DNA of 64,000 bases, taken from UBA3537 sp045561735 (GTDB taxonomy: Bacteria > Bacteroidota > Bacteroidia > Flavobacteriales > Flavobacteriaceae). Positions within the stretch are counted from its first letter, which is position 1. Every line of letters starts with the position of its first letter. The stretch spans positions 1 through 64,000 of the forward strand of contig JBJKXC010000027.1 of assembly GCA_045561735.1 (NCBI GenBank), read 5' to 3'. Shown here piece by piece: positions 18,401 to 25,506 of the stretch. Both the position numbers and the translations under genes were made by a program. Below the pieces are notes generated by a model. The model was not told the DNA's origin, did not search any database, and saw only the letters and a list, made by a program, of their open reading frames with translations.

Positions 18401-18612
18401 GAAATAGGTTGGTATTTAACATCGCATCGGTCTTGGCTTTTGGGAGTATTTTAATGACCTATTTTGGCGTTAACTTTTATCTGGCTGGCTTGCATTCTTA
18501 TGCCAAAGATGATCAAGAAATCAGTATTAATTATATTTTAACTGCCCTTGCAATCCTCACAACTTTAAGTGTTTTCGCATACTTAAAATATCGCAAATTT
18601 TATAAAAATTAA
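15424..18612 (+). CDS. ccsA: Fused cytochrome c biogenesis protein CcsBA (ResB-ResC)
   Basis: A 1062-aa inner-membrane haem lyase of System II, which carries haem across the membrane and attaches it to apocytochromes c. The N-terminal half is ResB/CcsB-like, with helices around LTATLFILYALAMAVGTFMD and a large periplasmic domain closed by a helix near WGTWFTYLGYYLLYFGLL. A central periplasmic stretch (about 495-760) follows. The C-terminal half is ResC/CcsA-like and contains the haem-binding tryptophan-rich WWD motif (ESWGRYWGWDPKETWALI) flanked by histidines in transmembrane helices. The ATG is preferred because an upstream TTG lies in the promoter. The fusion is normal for Bacteroidota. It is divergent from the DUF2520 unit. 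Confidence 0.95.
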   Translation: MLKKLASILFSTRLTATLFILYALAMAVGTFMDQGQSTSPTPYSRTLIYNAWWFEAIMMVFMVNFVGNIFKYRLFRKEKWATLTLHLSFISILLGAFITRYYGYEGMMSIREGATENTFLSQKTYLTTYIDGDYEVNGQLLRRSKSDAVDFSPRLENEYKLETTYGNSPVLVELIDFISGAEEDIVPDKNGDYYLKLVEAGSGRPHNHFLKLGQVSNIHNVLYALNKPTSGAINLTYSEDGGLTIQSPFEGEFMTMATRQQGRLVKDSVQPLALRSRYLIGNQAIVFPKPVVKGVFDVVKKSELLKGDEDGIALKVTTRGETKIVKLLGGQGINNPFKQIKVGGLDFAFKYGSKVLELPFDIKLNDFIAERYPGTEKSYASFESKVTVFDSVEGEFDFHIYMNNILKHRGYRFFQSSFDPDEKGTVLSVNHDYWGTWFTYLGYYLLYFGLLAILLSKEARMEFLRKQLGKIKRKKANLTVILSLISLGLSAQINHNTNHKFQRPSQQQLDSILAQNITPESASDRFGYLVIQDADGRMKPVNTYASELLRKLSKKDHYQNYTADQVFLSMQESPQLWYNVPIIYLKLKKSDTIRSIIGIPKDQKYAALVDFLDINLNYKLGPYLEDAYSAQVPTAIQKELKTADQRVSLLFNTLEGDALRLFPIPDDINSKWVSPREFIQKDLVLKDSLYANFIRTGFLAYMATLQNEKVQKNGEFSQSDKLLDAIKKTQVKYGAEAMLSDKKINAEITYNKYDIFKKLFSWYVYTSSLMFVLLIVQILRDKSKILNISINVFKALVYLCFALHTAGLVARWYISGHAPWSDAYESMIYVAWATMAFGVMLGYKSNLTFASTAFVTAMILMIAHWNWMDPSIGNLQPVLNSYWLMIHVAVIVGSYGPFALAMIIGLISLLLILLTTPKNKDKMELNVKELTVINEMAMTVGLVMLTIGNFLGGMWANESWGRYWGWDPKETWALISIMIYAFVIHMRLVPGLRNRLVFNIASVLAFGSILMTYFGVNFYLAGLHSYAKDDQEISINYILTALAILTTLSVFAYLKYRKFYKN

Positions 18613-18613
18613 A

Positions 18614-19270
18614 TTAAATCAGGCCTTTGATTTCATCAAAGCTAATTTCTTCATAATTAGTAATCAACTTGTCGGCCAATGTATAGTCCTGGTTTTTAGA
18701 GTTTTCTCCCTTGTAGGCTGTACAAAAGATACCCGCACTTTTGGCTGCTTTAATTCCGTTGGTTGAGTCCTCAATGACCATACATTCGTTAGGATTGACA
18801 TTGGCTGCATTTGTTGCATTGATAAAAATTTCAGGATGAGGCTTGGATATTTTTAAATCCGCACCACTCAACTTATCTGTGAAGTAAGGATCAAGCTTGA
18901 AACGCTTTGTCACATTGTTAATTGTAAACATGGATGCGGAGGAGGCTAAAACGAGTGTTAATCCATTTTTGTGATATTCTTTTATCAGTTTTTCAACTCC
19001 AGAAATAAGTTGTAAATCATCATCTTCAAAAAATAGTTTTGTAAAATTGTTTCGTTTTATTTGCACCAATTCCTCTGGATTGTTTTTAAGATTAAAAAAT
19101 CTGCAAAGTTGCATACAGATACTACGGGTTGATTGTCCAGTGAATCCATTGTACATTGCTTCGGAAACTTCAATACCCATTTTTTCGAACATTTGCAGGT
19201 AAGCTTTGTGGTGTAGAGGCTCTGTGTCAACAATAACACCATCCATGTCAAATAAAACCGCTTTGAGCAT
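18614..19270 (-). CDS. HAD-IA family phosphatase/beta-phosphoglucomutase-like
   Basis: A 218-aa haloacid dehalogenase-superfamily protein with a C1 cap. Motif I is LFDMDGVIVDTEPLHH, motif II is VLASSAS, the lysine is in ISKPHPEIFI, and motif IV is VIEDSTNGIKAAKSAG. It resembles beta-phosphoglucomutases and small sugar-phosphate phosphatases; the substrate is unknown. The ATG before LKAVLFDMDG is preferred over an ATG 9 codons upstream because it puts motif I at the usual position. Its stop lies one base past the ccsBA stop on the opposite strand. Confidence 0.88.
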   Translation of the reverse strand: MLKAVLFDMDGVIVDTEPLHHKAYLQMFEKMGIEVSEAMYNGFTGQSTRSICMQLCRFFNLKNNPEELVQIKRNNFTKLFFEDDDLQLISGVEKLIKEYHKNGLTLVLASSASMFTINNVTKRFKLDPYFTDKLSGADLKISKPHPEIFINATNAANVNPNECMVIEDSTNGIKAAKSAGIFCTAYKGENSKNQDYTLADKLITNYEEISFDEIKGLI

Positions 19271-19314
19271 TAATTTAATTTTTAGCGAAGATATCATTTC
19301 GGTTGATATTTTTT

Positions 19315-19322
19315 TATTTTTG
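19315..19322 (+). promoter_or_regulatory. -7 box before the small membrane-protein genes
   Basis: TATTTTTG matches TAnnTTTG and lies 51 bases before the ATG of the 61-aa membrane protein. Confidence 0.45.
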
Positions 19323-19373
19323 TAATTGATATAATCGCATTTTTACTTATTTTCGAATCAAAATCTTGCTTCA

Positions 19374-19559
19374 ATGAAATTTATAAAACTATTAGGAGTT
19401 ACTAACATACTACTGTTGATGTTATGTGTGTTGATCATTATCGTCTCAGAGTATTTGTTTTTCAATGTCGATAAATTACATGGGATTTTTGTTGGAATTT
19501 GGGCGCCTATGCTTGTGGGTCTTATGATATTTTTTAAACTCTTTCGCCTTGAACGCTAA
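19374..19559 (+). CDS. Small two-helix membrane protein, unknown
   Basis: A 61-aa product with two hydrophobic helices, LLGVTNILLLMLCVLIIIVS (about 6-25) and IFVGIWAPMLVGLMIFFKL (about 38-56), separated by a short polar loop. I do not recognise a function. It follows a good -7 box and precedes an even smaller overlapping membrane ORF, so the two may be a conserved pair. The hydrophobic pattern and clean start make it a credible gene. Confidence 0.6.
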   Translation: MKFIKLLGVTNILLLMLCVLIIIVSEYLFFNVDKLHGIFVGIWAPMLVGLMIFFKLFRLER

Positions 19560-19656
19560 CGAAATCGTACTTTATTTTTCCATTTTTGTTTCCGTTTGTG
19601 TCGCAGTTTGGGCTTTTGTTTTGATCAAACAGTTTAATGATCTAGACAAGAAATAG
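19549..19656 (+). CDS. Possible 35-aa single-helix membrane peptide
   Basis: A short open frame starting with TTG overlaps the last 11 bases of the preceding 61-aa membrane-protein gene. It encodes LNANEIVLYFSIFVSVCVAV followed by WAFVLIKQFNDLDKK: one transmembrane helix with a charged C-terminal tail. The combination of overlap, a single membrane helix and a polar end suggests a real micro-protein coupled to the gene before it, but there is no ATG and no homologue is recalled. Confidence 0.4.
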   Translation: MNANEIVLYFSIFVSVCVAVWAFVLIKQFNDLDKK

Positions 19657-19672
19657 TCTTTAATTTTTTTTA

Positions 19673-20845
19673 ATGCTTAAAAGAGACATTGGTATAAATA
19701 CAATTTGTACTCACACAGGAGCCGTTGAGGACGTTGTGTACGGTGGAGCAGTATCTCCTATCTATATGTCTACGTCTTATGATTTTATTGATAAATCAAC
19801 CAAGCGATACCCTAGATATTTTAACACGCCCAATCAAGAACTTTTAGCAAAAAAAATTGCAATGCTAGAATCTGCTGAAGCTGCACTTATTTTTTCATCC
19901 GGAATGGCTGCTATTAGCAATATTATGCTTATGGTTTTAAAATCTGGAGACCATGCTGTAATTCAAAATGATATTTATGGTGGCACCCGTAATTTTATTG
20001 AGTCACATTTTAAATCTTATGATATAGATTATAGCTTTACAAAGAATTTAACCTCTAAGGCATTTAAAGATTGCATTAAAAAAAACACCAAACTAATATA
20101 TATAGAAACGCCATCTAATCCAATGCTTAAATTGGTCGATATTTTTGCTATAGCAAAATTAGGGAAATCTAAAGGTATTGTTACAGCCATTGATAATACA
20201 TTTGCGACCCCTATAATTCAAAAGCCAATTACATTGGGTATTGATATTGTTATACACTCCGCCACCAAATATTTTGGAGGGCATAGTGATATTACAGCTG
20301 GTGCTGTTGCATCTTCTAAAGAAATAGTTGATAAATTATGGGATTTGGCTAAGGATTTTGGTGGAAATCTTAGTGATTTTTCTGTGTGGATGTTGGAACG
20401 GAGCATGAAAACACTTGCAATCCGTGTCAAAGCACAACAAAAGAACGCTAAGAAATTAGCACGTTTTTTAGATAAACATCCCGCAGTTGCGGCTGTTTAC
20501 TATCCGGGATTAAAATCTCATCCCAGCCATGATTTGGCAAAAACCCAAATGCGCGGATATGGGGCAATGCTTTCATTTGAACTTTATGAAAATTATTCAG
20601 CACAATATTTCTTAAAGTCCTTGAATTTAATAAAACCTTCTATGAGTTTGGCAGGCGTTGAAAGTACCATGATTATACCCAGTAAAACATCACATGCGTT
20701 GTTGTCTAAAGTCGATCGTAAAGCACAGGGGATATCTGATCAATTGATTCGTTTTTCAGTTGGAATTGAGTCTAAAAAAGATTTAATTTACGATATTGAA
20801 CAAGCCTTAAATGTCTGTAAAAACAAAATTGATTATGAAAGTTGA
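19673..20845 (+). CDS. Trans-sulfuration PLP enzyme (cystathionine gamma-synthase/lyase family)
   Basis: A 390-aa Cys/Met-metabolism PLP enzyme. The region ICTHTGAVEDVVYGGAVSPI, the SSGMAAISN motif, IYIETPSNPML, AIDNTFATP and the PLP lysine in HSATKYFGGHSDITAGA are present, so it should be catalytically active. It could be a cystathionine beta- or gamma-lyase, or a synthase; the sequence alone does not decide. Its 3' end overlaps bshB1 by 11 bases, so it is translationally linked to bacillithiol synthesis, where cysteine is needed. It is a paralogue of the methionine-gamma-lyase-like enzyme elsewhere in the window. Confidence 0.85.
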   Translation: MLKRDIGINTICTHTGAVEDVVYGGAVSPIYMSTSYDFIDKSTKRYPRYFNTPNQELLAKKIAMLESAEAALIFSSGMAAISNIMLMVLKSGDHAVIQNDIYGGTRNFIESHFKSYDIDYSFTKNLTSKAFKDCIKKNTKLIYIETPSNPMLKLVDIFAIAKLGKSKGIVTAIDNTFATPIIQKPITLGIDIVIHSATKYFGGHSDITAGAVASSKEIVDKLWDLAKDFGGNLSDFSVWMLERSMKTLAIRVKAQQKNAKKLARFLDKHPAVAAVYYPGLKSHPSHDLAKTQMRGYGAMLSFELYENYSAQYFLKSLNLIKPSMSLAGVESTMIIPSKTSHALLSKVDRKAQGISDQLIRFSVGIESKKDLIYDIEQALNVCKNKIDYES

Positions 20846-21554
20846 TATTCTTGCATTTGGAGCACATCCCGATGATGTTGAGTTGGGTTGTGGTGGTACG
20901 ATATCAAAGGCCATTCAAGCTGGAAAAACCGTTGGAATTATTGATCTTTCAAGAGGTGAGTTGGGAACCCGTGGTACAGCTACAATTCGTGCTGCAGAAG
21001 CTGCAAAGGCTGCAAAAATTTTAGGAGTTGAAATAAGAGAAAATCTAAATTTACCAGATGGTTTTATTTTTAACAACAAAGAAAATCAACTAAAGGTCAT
21101 TGAAAAAATTAGACAATATCAACCCGAAATTGTATTGTGCAACGCGATTGCTGATCGACATATTGATCATGGCAAGTCCAATTCATTAGTTCGAGAGGCA
21201 TGTTTTTTAAGTGGTCTACAAAAAATTAAAACAAACGGGGCAGGAAGCAAGAATCAAAATTCTTGGCGCCCTAAGGCTACTTACAGCTATATTCAGTGGG
21301 ATTCAATTCCACCTGATTTTGTCGTTGATATCAGTGGCTATATAGATCTAAAAATGAAAGCTGTAGCGGCCTATGAATCACAGTTTTATAATAGTGATAG
21401 TACAGAACTTGAGACTCCAATTTCAACTCAAAATTTTATAGATAGTGTTCGCTATCGCGCAGCCGATTTAGGTCGACTTACAAATACTGATTTTGCTGAA
21501 GGCTTCACATCTGAACGTTTGATTTCCGTTAATGATATTTTTGATTTAAAATAA
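20835..21554 (+). CDS. bshB1: Bacillithiol biosynthesis deacetylase BshB1
   Basis: A 239-aa LmbE/PIG-L-family zinc deacetylase that removes the acetyl group from GlcNAc-malate, the second step of bacillithiol synthesis. The AHPDDVELGCGG zinc motif, the RGELGTRGT loop and the DRHIDHGKSN zinc ligand are all visible. The ATG chosen gives the standard MKVDILAFGAHPDD start; an ATG 8 codons upstream is less likely. It begins within the end of the PLP trans-sulfuration gene. Confidence 0.92.
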   Translation: MKVDILAFGAHPDDVELGCGGTISKAIQAGKTVGIIDLSRGELGTRGTATIRAAEAAKAAKILGVEIRENLNLPDGFIFNNKENQLKVIEKIRQYQPEIVLCNAIADRHIDHGKSNSLVREACFLSGLQKIKTNGAGSKNQNSWRPKATYSYIQWDSIPPDFVVDISGYIDLKMKAVAAYESQFYNSDSTELETPISTQNFIDSVRYRAADLGRLTNTDFAEGFTSERLISVNDIFDLK

Positions 21555-21568
21555 AATTAAATTAAATC

Positions 21569-21599
21569 TTTTGTAAAAATCATAAATCCACTACATTTG
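21569..21599 (+). promoter_or_regulatory. Strong Bacteroidota promoter for tRNA-His
   Basis: A TTTTG -33 element and TACATTTG -7 box (exact TAnnTTTG) are separated by 18 bases. The tRNA begins about 24 bases further on. Confidence 0.75.
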
Positions 21600-21622
21600 T
21601 TGACGCATTTTTTTTGCGATAT

Positions 21623-21697
21623 GGTGGTTGTAGCTCAGTTGGTTAGAGCGCCTGGTTGTGGTCCAGGAGGTCGTCGGTTCGAGACCGATCTTCCACC
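21623..21697 (+). tRNA. tRNA-His (GTG anticodon)
   Basis: A complete cloverleaf can be drawn. The anticodon stem CCTGG/CCAGG encloses TTGTGGT with anticodon GTG, the D-stem GCTC/GAGC encloses AGTTGGTTA, and the T-stem GTCGG/CCGAT encloses TTCGAGA. An extra G precedes the acceptor stem, the G-1 identity element of tRNA-His. The terminal CCA is not fully encoded. Two adjacent U-U oppositions occur in the acceptor stem (positions 5:68 and 6:67). It is followed by a strong terminator. Confidence 0.95.
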
Positions 21698-21700
21698 CAA

Positions 21701-21733
21701 AAAGTCCTTTCATCTTGAAAGGACTTTTTTTGT
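21701..21733 (+). terminator. Rho-independent terminator after tRNA-His
   Basis: A perfect 11-bp stem AAAGTCCTTTC/GAAAGGACTTT with loop ATCTT is followed by TTTTTTG. Confidence 0.92.
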
Positions 21734-21774
21734 TTTCTTGATATTTTTTAAAATTAAAAAATGAATACTTAAAG

Positions 21775-23289
21775 TTATTTAAATTTTTTATCTACAATAA
21801 TTCGCTCTTTTCTGTTGGCCAATTCCCAAGCGGTGTAAAATACAAGTTTAGCTCGATTTTCCAATAAATCAAATTGTATTTTATCTACAGTATCCGTTGC
21901 CTTGTGATAATCTTCGTGCGTGCCATTGAAATAGAAAATAATTGGAATATTTTTATTTGCGAAATTATAATGGTCCGAGCGGTAATAAAATCGATTGGGG
22001 TCGTTTTCATCATTGAAGTTATAATCGAGTTCTATACCTGTATATTTTTCATTCACCATTTCAGAAATTTCATGAAGCTCTGTGCTTAATCTATCACTAC
22101 CAATTAAATAAATGTAGTTTCGTTTTCCTTTTTTTCGTTTTGGGTCTATTCTTCCTATCATGTCAATATTCAAATTGGCAACTGTATTTTTCAACGGAAC
22201 AATTGGATCAAAATCAGTATAGTATTGAGAGCCAAGAAGTCCTTTTTCTTCCGCACTCACATGCAATAGAAGAATAGAGCGTTTTGGCCCATCTCCATTT
22301 TTAACTGCCTTTTGAAATGCTTCAGCTATCTCCAAAATGGCCACGGTTCCAGATCCATCGTCATCCGCTCCATTAAACACGTCACCGTGATGAACACCAA
22401 TATGGTCGAGATGTGCAGAAATAACAATATATTCATTGGGATTTTCTGATCCAGGAATCAATGCTACCACATTTTTTGACACTAAAGACTCAAATGCGCT
22501 ATTATAATCAATTTGGATATTGCTATAATAAATTCCATTTTTTTTCCGAATAAGAGAATTACCTATGCTGTCCCCAACTAAGAACCCATAAAAAGGATTT
22601 GAATTGACATTTAGGGATAAATTAGTTTCTTCCTCGCTTTGGTCTTTCCGCTTATAATAACGTGCATAGCGCTTGAATAATGATTCATCAATTAAAATAA
22701 AGGCAGCAGCGCCCATTTCTTTAGCTAAATTCTGTTTAGCACTTAAGGATTGTCGGTCATCAGACCACTTTGAAGTTTTATCAGATCCTGAAACAAAATA
22801 ATTCCCTTCTTTATTTTTTGGTTCTCCGGAAATTGCAACCACTAATTTTCCAGAAACATCTATATTTTCGTAATCGTTGTATTTTGCGTCTTTAATGCCA
22901 TGCCCAACATATATATAGGAATCAAAACGCATATTTTTAGTAGGTCCTGAAGAAACATTTATAAAATCTTGGTAGTAGCTGAATTTTTCCGAGTTTATAG
23001 AAATATTAACTTTCGGGGGCTTATTGAGTCTTAATGGAATATATTGAAAATAGTCACCATCTGGTTTAGCTGCTGAAACACCAATTTTTTGATACTCATC
23101 ACGAAGATATTCCACCGCCATTTGTTCGCCCTTTGTACCTGCCTCACGTCCTTGAAAAGCGTCAGAAGCATAGATAGTAAGCATCGATTTCAGCTCTTTA
23201 GCTGTGATATCTTCTGCATAAAATATTGGATTTTGCGAATAGACAAAAGTTGAAAAAAGAAAAAATGAAATTAAAAAAATACGATACAT
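21775..23289 (-). CDS. Secreted M28 family zinc aminopeptidase
   Basis: A 504-aa exported metallopeptidase. A signal peptide (MYRIFLISFFLFSTFVYSQ) leads into the mature protein. A PA-type insert lies around residues 130-260. The M28 catalytic core shows the zinc and catalytic residues in order: SAHLDHIG, NGADDDGSGTVAILE, HVSAEEKGLLGS, NIDMIGR and the final His in HEDYHKATDTVDK. Such enzymes trim peptides in the periplasm or outside the cell. The inner ATG is chosen because it begins a clean signal peptide; an ATG 7 codons earlier would put charged residues in front. It is convergent with tRNA-His. Confidence 0.92.
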   Translation of the reverse strand: MYRIFLISFFLFSTFVYSQNPIFYAEDITAKELKSMLTIYASDAFQGREAGTKGEQMAVEYLRDEYQKIGVSAAKPDGDYFQYIPLRLNKPPKVNISINSEKFSYYQDFINVSSGPTKNMRFDSYIYVGHGIKDAKYNDYENIDVSGKLVVAISGEPKNKEGNYFVSGSDKTSKWSDDRQSLSAKQNLAKEMGAAAFILIDESLFKRYARYYKRKDQSEEETNLSLNVNSNPFYGFLVGDSIGNSLIRKKNGIYYSNIQIDYNSAFESLVSKNVVALIPGSENPNEYIVISAHLDHIGVHHGDVFNGADDDGSGTVAILEIAEAFQKAVKNGDGPKRSILLLHVSAEEKGLLGSQYYTDFDPIVPLKNTVANLNIDMIGRIDPKRKKGKRNYIYLIGSDRLSTELHEISEMVNEKYTGIELDYNFNDENDPNRFYYRSDHYNFANKNIPIIFYFNGTHEDYHKATDTVDKIQFDLLENRAKLVFYTAWELANRKERIIVDKKFK

Positions 23290-23386
23290 AAGTCTGTGAA
23301 TTAGGATCAAAAATATTGATTATTTAAGATTAACAAAGATTTTTTAATAATTAATTAAATATAATTTAAATTTATTTTCAATGATC

Positions 23387-23516
23387 TACTTCTTAAAATA
23401 TCCATAAAGTGTACGTTTTTAACGATAAAAGTAAAAAAAAATCTCTTTTTTTTAGGTTTTCATAAATATTTTTTATATAATTTTGCATTATTAATCATAA
23501 ACTAAAATAATTAATT
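23387..23516 (+). repeat. Regulatory region duplicated upstream of two beta-barrel genes (copy 1)
   Basis: This roughly 130-bp segment, starting TACTTCTTAAAATATC and running through GTTTTTAACGATAAAAG to the start codon of the next gene, aligns throughout with a second segment 790 bases downstream. It includes a poly-A/poly-T-rich centre and the -7 box. The identity is clearly higher than that of the coding regions that follow, which points to a shared regulatory element. Confidence 0.8.
23478..23485 (+). promoter_or_regulatory. -7 box for first beta-barrel gene
   Basis: TAATTTTG matches TAnnTTTG exactly, 31 bases before the ATG. Confidence 0.7.
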
Positions 23517-24104
23517 ATGAAAAAATTACTCTTAACTGCAGCATTATCAATTTTTGCTTTTGGTTCTGCTCAAATATCAACAAACGCTGGAACATTTAAT
23601 AAGCCTTCTGCTGGTGATATTGCTTTTGAAATGCATTTCACTCCTAATTTACAGGGAAGTTCACAATTTGGAGAAGCTCAAGAAAATCTTACAGGTAGCA
23701 CAATAGCTGTAATGATGAGAAAATGGAGAGACGACTCTAAGGCTGTAAGAATGTATGGTGATTTTAACTTGAATGGTTCTGATGCAGACGGTGCAGACAC
23801 TATTATCAATGCTAAATTTGGTTATGGTATCGAAAATCATCTTGCTGGAGCTGAAAGATTATCAACTTTCTGGGGTTATCAAGGAGGTATTGCAATCGAA
23901 AACATCGGTGGAGATGATATAGACTTTGGTCTTGCTGGCGGAGTTTTCGTTGGTGCTGATTACTACATCATTCCTAAGGTTTATATCGGAACTGAGTTTG
24001 GTTTTGGTTTGGATGTTACGGCTGAAGGTGGTGACAACGGAAATACTACTTTTGAATTAGATCACAACCTTTCTGCTAACTTTAGAATAGGTTTTATGTT
24101 GTAA
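23517..24104 (+). CDS. Outer-membrane beta-barrel protein, unknown
   Basis: A 195-aa exported protein with the signal peptide MKKLLLTAALSIFAFGSAQ. The mature part alternates polar and hydrophobic residues, with glycine- and aspartate-rich turns (LNGSDADGADT, ENIGGDDIDFG), and ends in FRIGFML, which suits a small outer-membrane barrel. No named family was recognised. It has its own promoter and terminator. Its upstream region is nearly duplicated in front of the next gene. Confidence 0.8.
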   Translation: MKKLLLTAALSIFAFGSAQISTNAGTFNKPSAGDIAFEMHFTPNLQGSSQFGEAQENLTGSTIAVMMRKWRDDSKAVRMYGDFNLNGSDADGADTIINAKFGYGIENHLAGAERLSTFWGYQGGIAIENIGGDDIDFGLAGGVFVGADYYIIPKVYIGTEFGFGLDVTAEGGDNGNTTFELDHNLSANFRIGFML

Positions 24105-24127
24105 TATTTTACAACTACAATAGAATT

Positions 24128-24157
24128 AAGGCGATGCTACCAGCATCGCCTTTTTTT
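24128..24157 (+). terminator. Rho-independent terminator after first beta-barrel gene
   Basis: An 11-bp perfect stem AAGGCGATGCT/AGCATCGCCTT with loop ACC is followed by TTTTT. Confidence 0.92.
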
Positions 24158-24176
24158 AATGATTAGTAAAATCTCT

Positions 24177-24301
24177 TACTTCTTAAAACATCTATAAAGT
24201 GCATGTTTTTAACGATTAAAGTAAAAAAACTTCTTTTTTTTAGGCTTTGACAATTTTTTTTACTTAATTTTGTATTACTAATGATAAACAAAAAATTAAT
24301 T
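24177..24301 (+). repeat. Regulatory region duplicated upstream of two beta-barrel genes (copy 2)
   Basis: This is the second copy of the upstream block, sharing TACTTCTTAAAA, ATAAAGTG, GTTTTTAACGAT, AAAGTAAAAAAA, the T-tract followed by TAGG, TTAATTTTG or its equivalent, and a shared AATTAATTATG start context. It begins right after the terminator of the previous gene. Confidence 0.8.
24265..24272 (+). promoter_or_regulatory. -7 box for porin-2-like gene
   Basis: TAATTTTG matches TAnnTTTG exactly. TTTG lies 15 bases upstream and may be the -33 element, at a short spacing. Confidence 0.7.
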
Positions 24302-25399
24302 ATGAAAAAATTATTATCTATTGCTTTTCTTGCCTTTGTAGGTTTAACATTTGGTCAAGAGGATGGACCCAAGTTCAATGTAACTGGTTCTGTTGACGCT
24401 TATTTTAAAGCTAACTTATCTTCTGGTAATGACGGTCCTAACAACGTGTCTGGAAATTCTGGTGATCTTAGTGCATTTAATAACGATTCTGGGTTTTCTG
24501 CAGGATTAGCCAATGTTAACTTTACATACCAAGGTGAAATAGTAGGTTTTGTAGCTGATTTTGCATATGGACCTCGTATGGATTCTCAAGGTGGATCAAT
24601 TACAATTGGAGAGGACGATGCTAATGAAGCTGGTTTTGTAAATGAGGCATATGTATATTGGAATCCTAGCGACAAGGTAACATTGATGATGGGACGTTTT
24701 AACTCCTGGATGGGATATGAGACAATGTCAGCTGCTAATAATTTTCACTACAGCATGTCACATATGTTTACATATTCAGCTAGAAACTTTAATGGTTTAG
24801 TAGCTCAATTCGACCTTGGTAACGACTTTAGAGCTGGAGTAGGTCTTATGAATCCAGCTGAAGTTTCAGTTGGTAATGATACAGGTAATTATTCCATTGC
24901 CGCTGGTTTTAGTTATAAAGAAACTACTGGTTTTTCATTTCTAGAAAGCGAAGACGCTTCTTACCTTGATTTCAAGATTGGATTTGATATAAGTGAGGAT
25001 TTTAATATTAAATTGAATGCTCACATTGCTGATTTTGGTTTTGATTTTGATAACCCATTAGCAAATGTTGGTACAACATGGACTACAGCTCAAGTTAATG
25101 CTGTATCCCTAGGAGCTGAAGGATTTACTTCCTATTCTGTTTACCCGCAGCTCAAGTCTACTGATAATATGTCTTGGGGATTACGCTTAGAATATATGAA
25201 GTTCAATGCTGGTACAGACCTCGCGGTAGATACTACTGTTTTCACACCAACTTTTACTGCTAGATATTCTGTAGGAGATTTAACTATTATTCCAGAACTA
25301 AAATTAGATTCTGCTAGTGAAGATATTTTTACAGATGCTGATGGTGAAACCACAGATGGTTTAGCTGCCTTTAATTTAGCTGCTGTTTATACTTTTTAA
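24302..25399 (+). CDS. Outer-membrane porin, OmpL-like beta-barrel porin-2 type
   Basis: A 365-aa barrel protein. It has the signal peptide MKKLLSIAFLAFVGLTFGQ, then repeated beta-strand blocks typical of the porin-2 family: FNVTGSVDAYFKANL, ANVNFTYQGEIVGFVADFAYG, NEAYVYWNPSDKVTLMMGRF and a C-terminal AAFNLAAVYTF. These proteins form passive channels for small hydrophilic solutes. The start is the ATG in the MKKLL context; an upstream ATG 7 codons earlier is unlikely. It shares its upstream region with the previous barrel gene and has its own terminator. Confidence 0.88.
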   Translation: MKKLLSIAFLAFVGLTFGQEDGPKFNVTGSVDAYFKANLSSGNDGPNNVSGNSGDLSAFNNDSGFSAGLANVNFTYQGEIVGFVADFAYGPRMDSQGGSITIGEDDANEAGFVNEAYVYWNPSDKVTLMMGRFNSWMGYETMSAANNFHYSMSHMFTYSARNFNGLVAQFDLGNDFRAGVGLMNPAEVSVGNDTGNYSIAAGFSYKETTGFSFLESEDASYLDFKIGFDISEDFNIKLNAHIADFGFDFDNPLANVGTTWTTAQVNAVSLGAEGFTSYSVYPQLKSTDNMSWGLRLEYMKFNAGTDLAVDTTVFTPTFTARYSVGDLTIIPELKLDSASEDIFTDADGETTDGLAAFNLAAVYTF

Positions 25400-25425
25400 C
25401 AGAGTTAAATAAGATTAAAAATATT

Positions 25426-25452
25426 AAAGGGGGGCTTTTGCCCCCCTTTTTT
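25426..25452 (+). terminator. Rho-independent terminator after porin gene
   Basis: A 10-bp stem AAAGGGGGGC/GCCCCCCTTT with a TTTT loop is followed by a T run. Confidence 0.92.
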
Positions 25453-25473
25453 ATGCAATTAATTAAATTTTTG

Positions 25474-25481
25474 TAGTTTTG
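25474..25481 (+). promoter_or_regulatory. -7 box for the third beta-barrel gene
   Basis: TAGTTTTG matches TAnnTTTG exactly, 25 bases before the ATG. Confidence 0.65.
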
Positions 25482-25506
25482 CTCAAACTAATTTAAAACA
25501 AACAAA

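Noticed and set aside
19561..19672. SAM riboswitch upstream of the trans-sulfuration enzyme
   Set aside because: The spacer is too short and holds a small ORF; no conserved multi-helix riboswitch pattern was found.
23290..23516. CRISPR array or phase-variable repeat region in the AT-rich spacer
   Set aside because: The similarity is a single duplicated block with the downstream spacer, not direct repeats with spacers, and the A/T runs are not in a coding frame.
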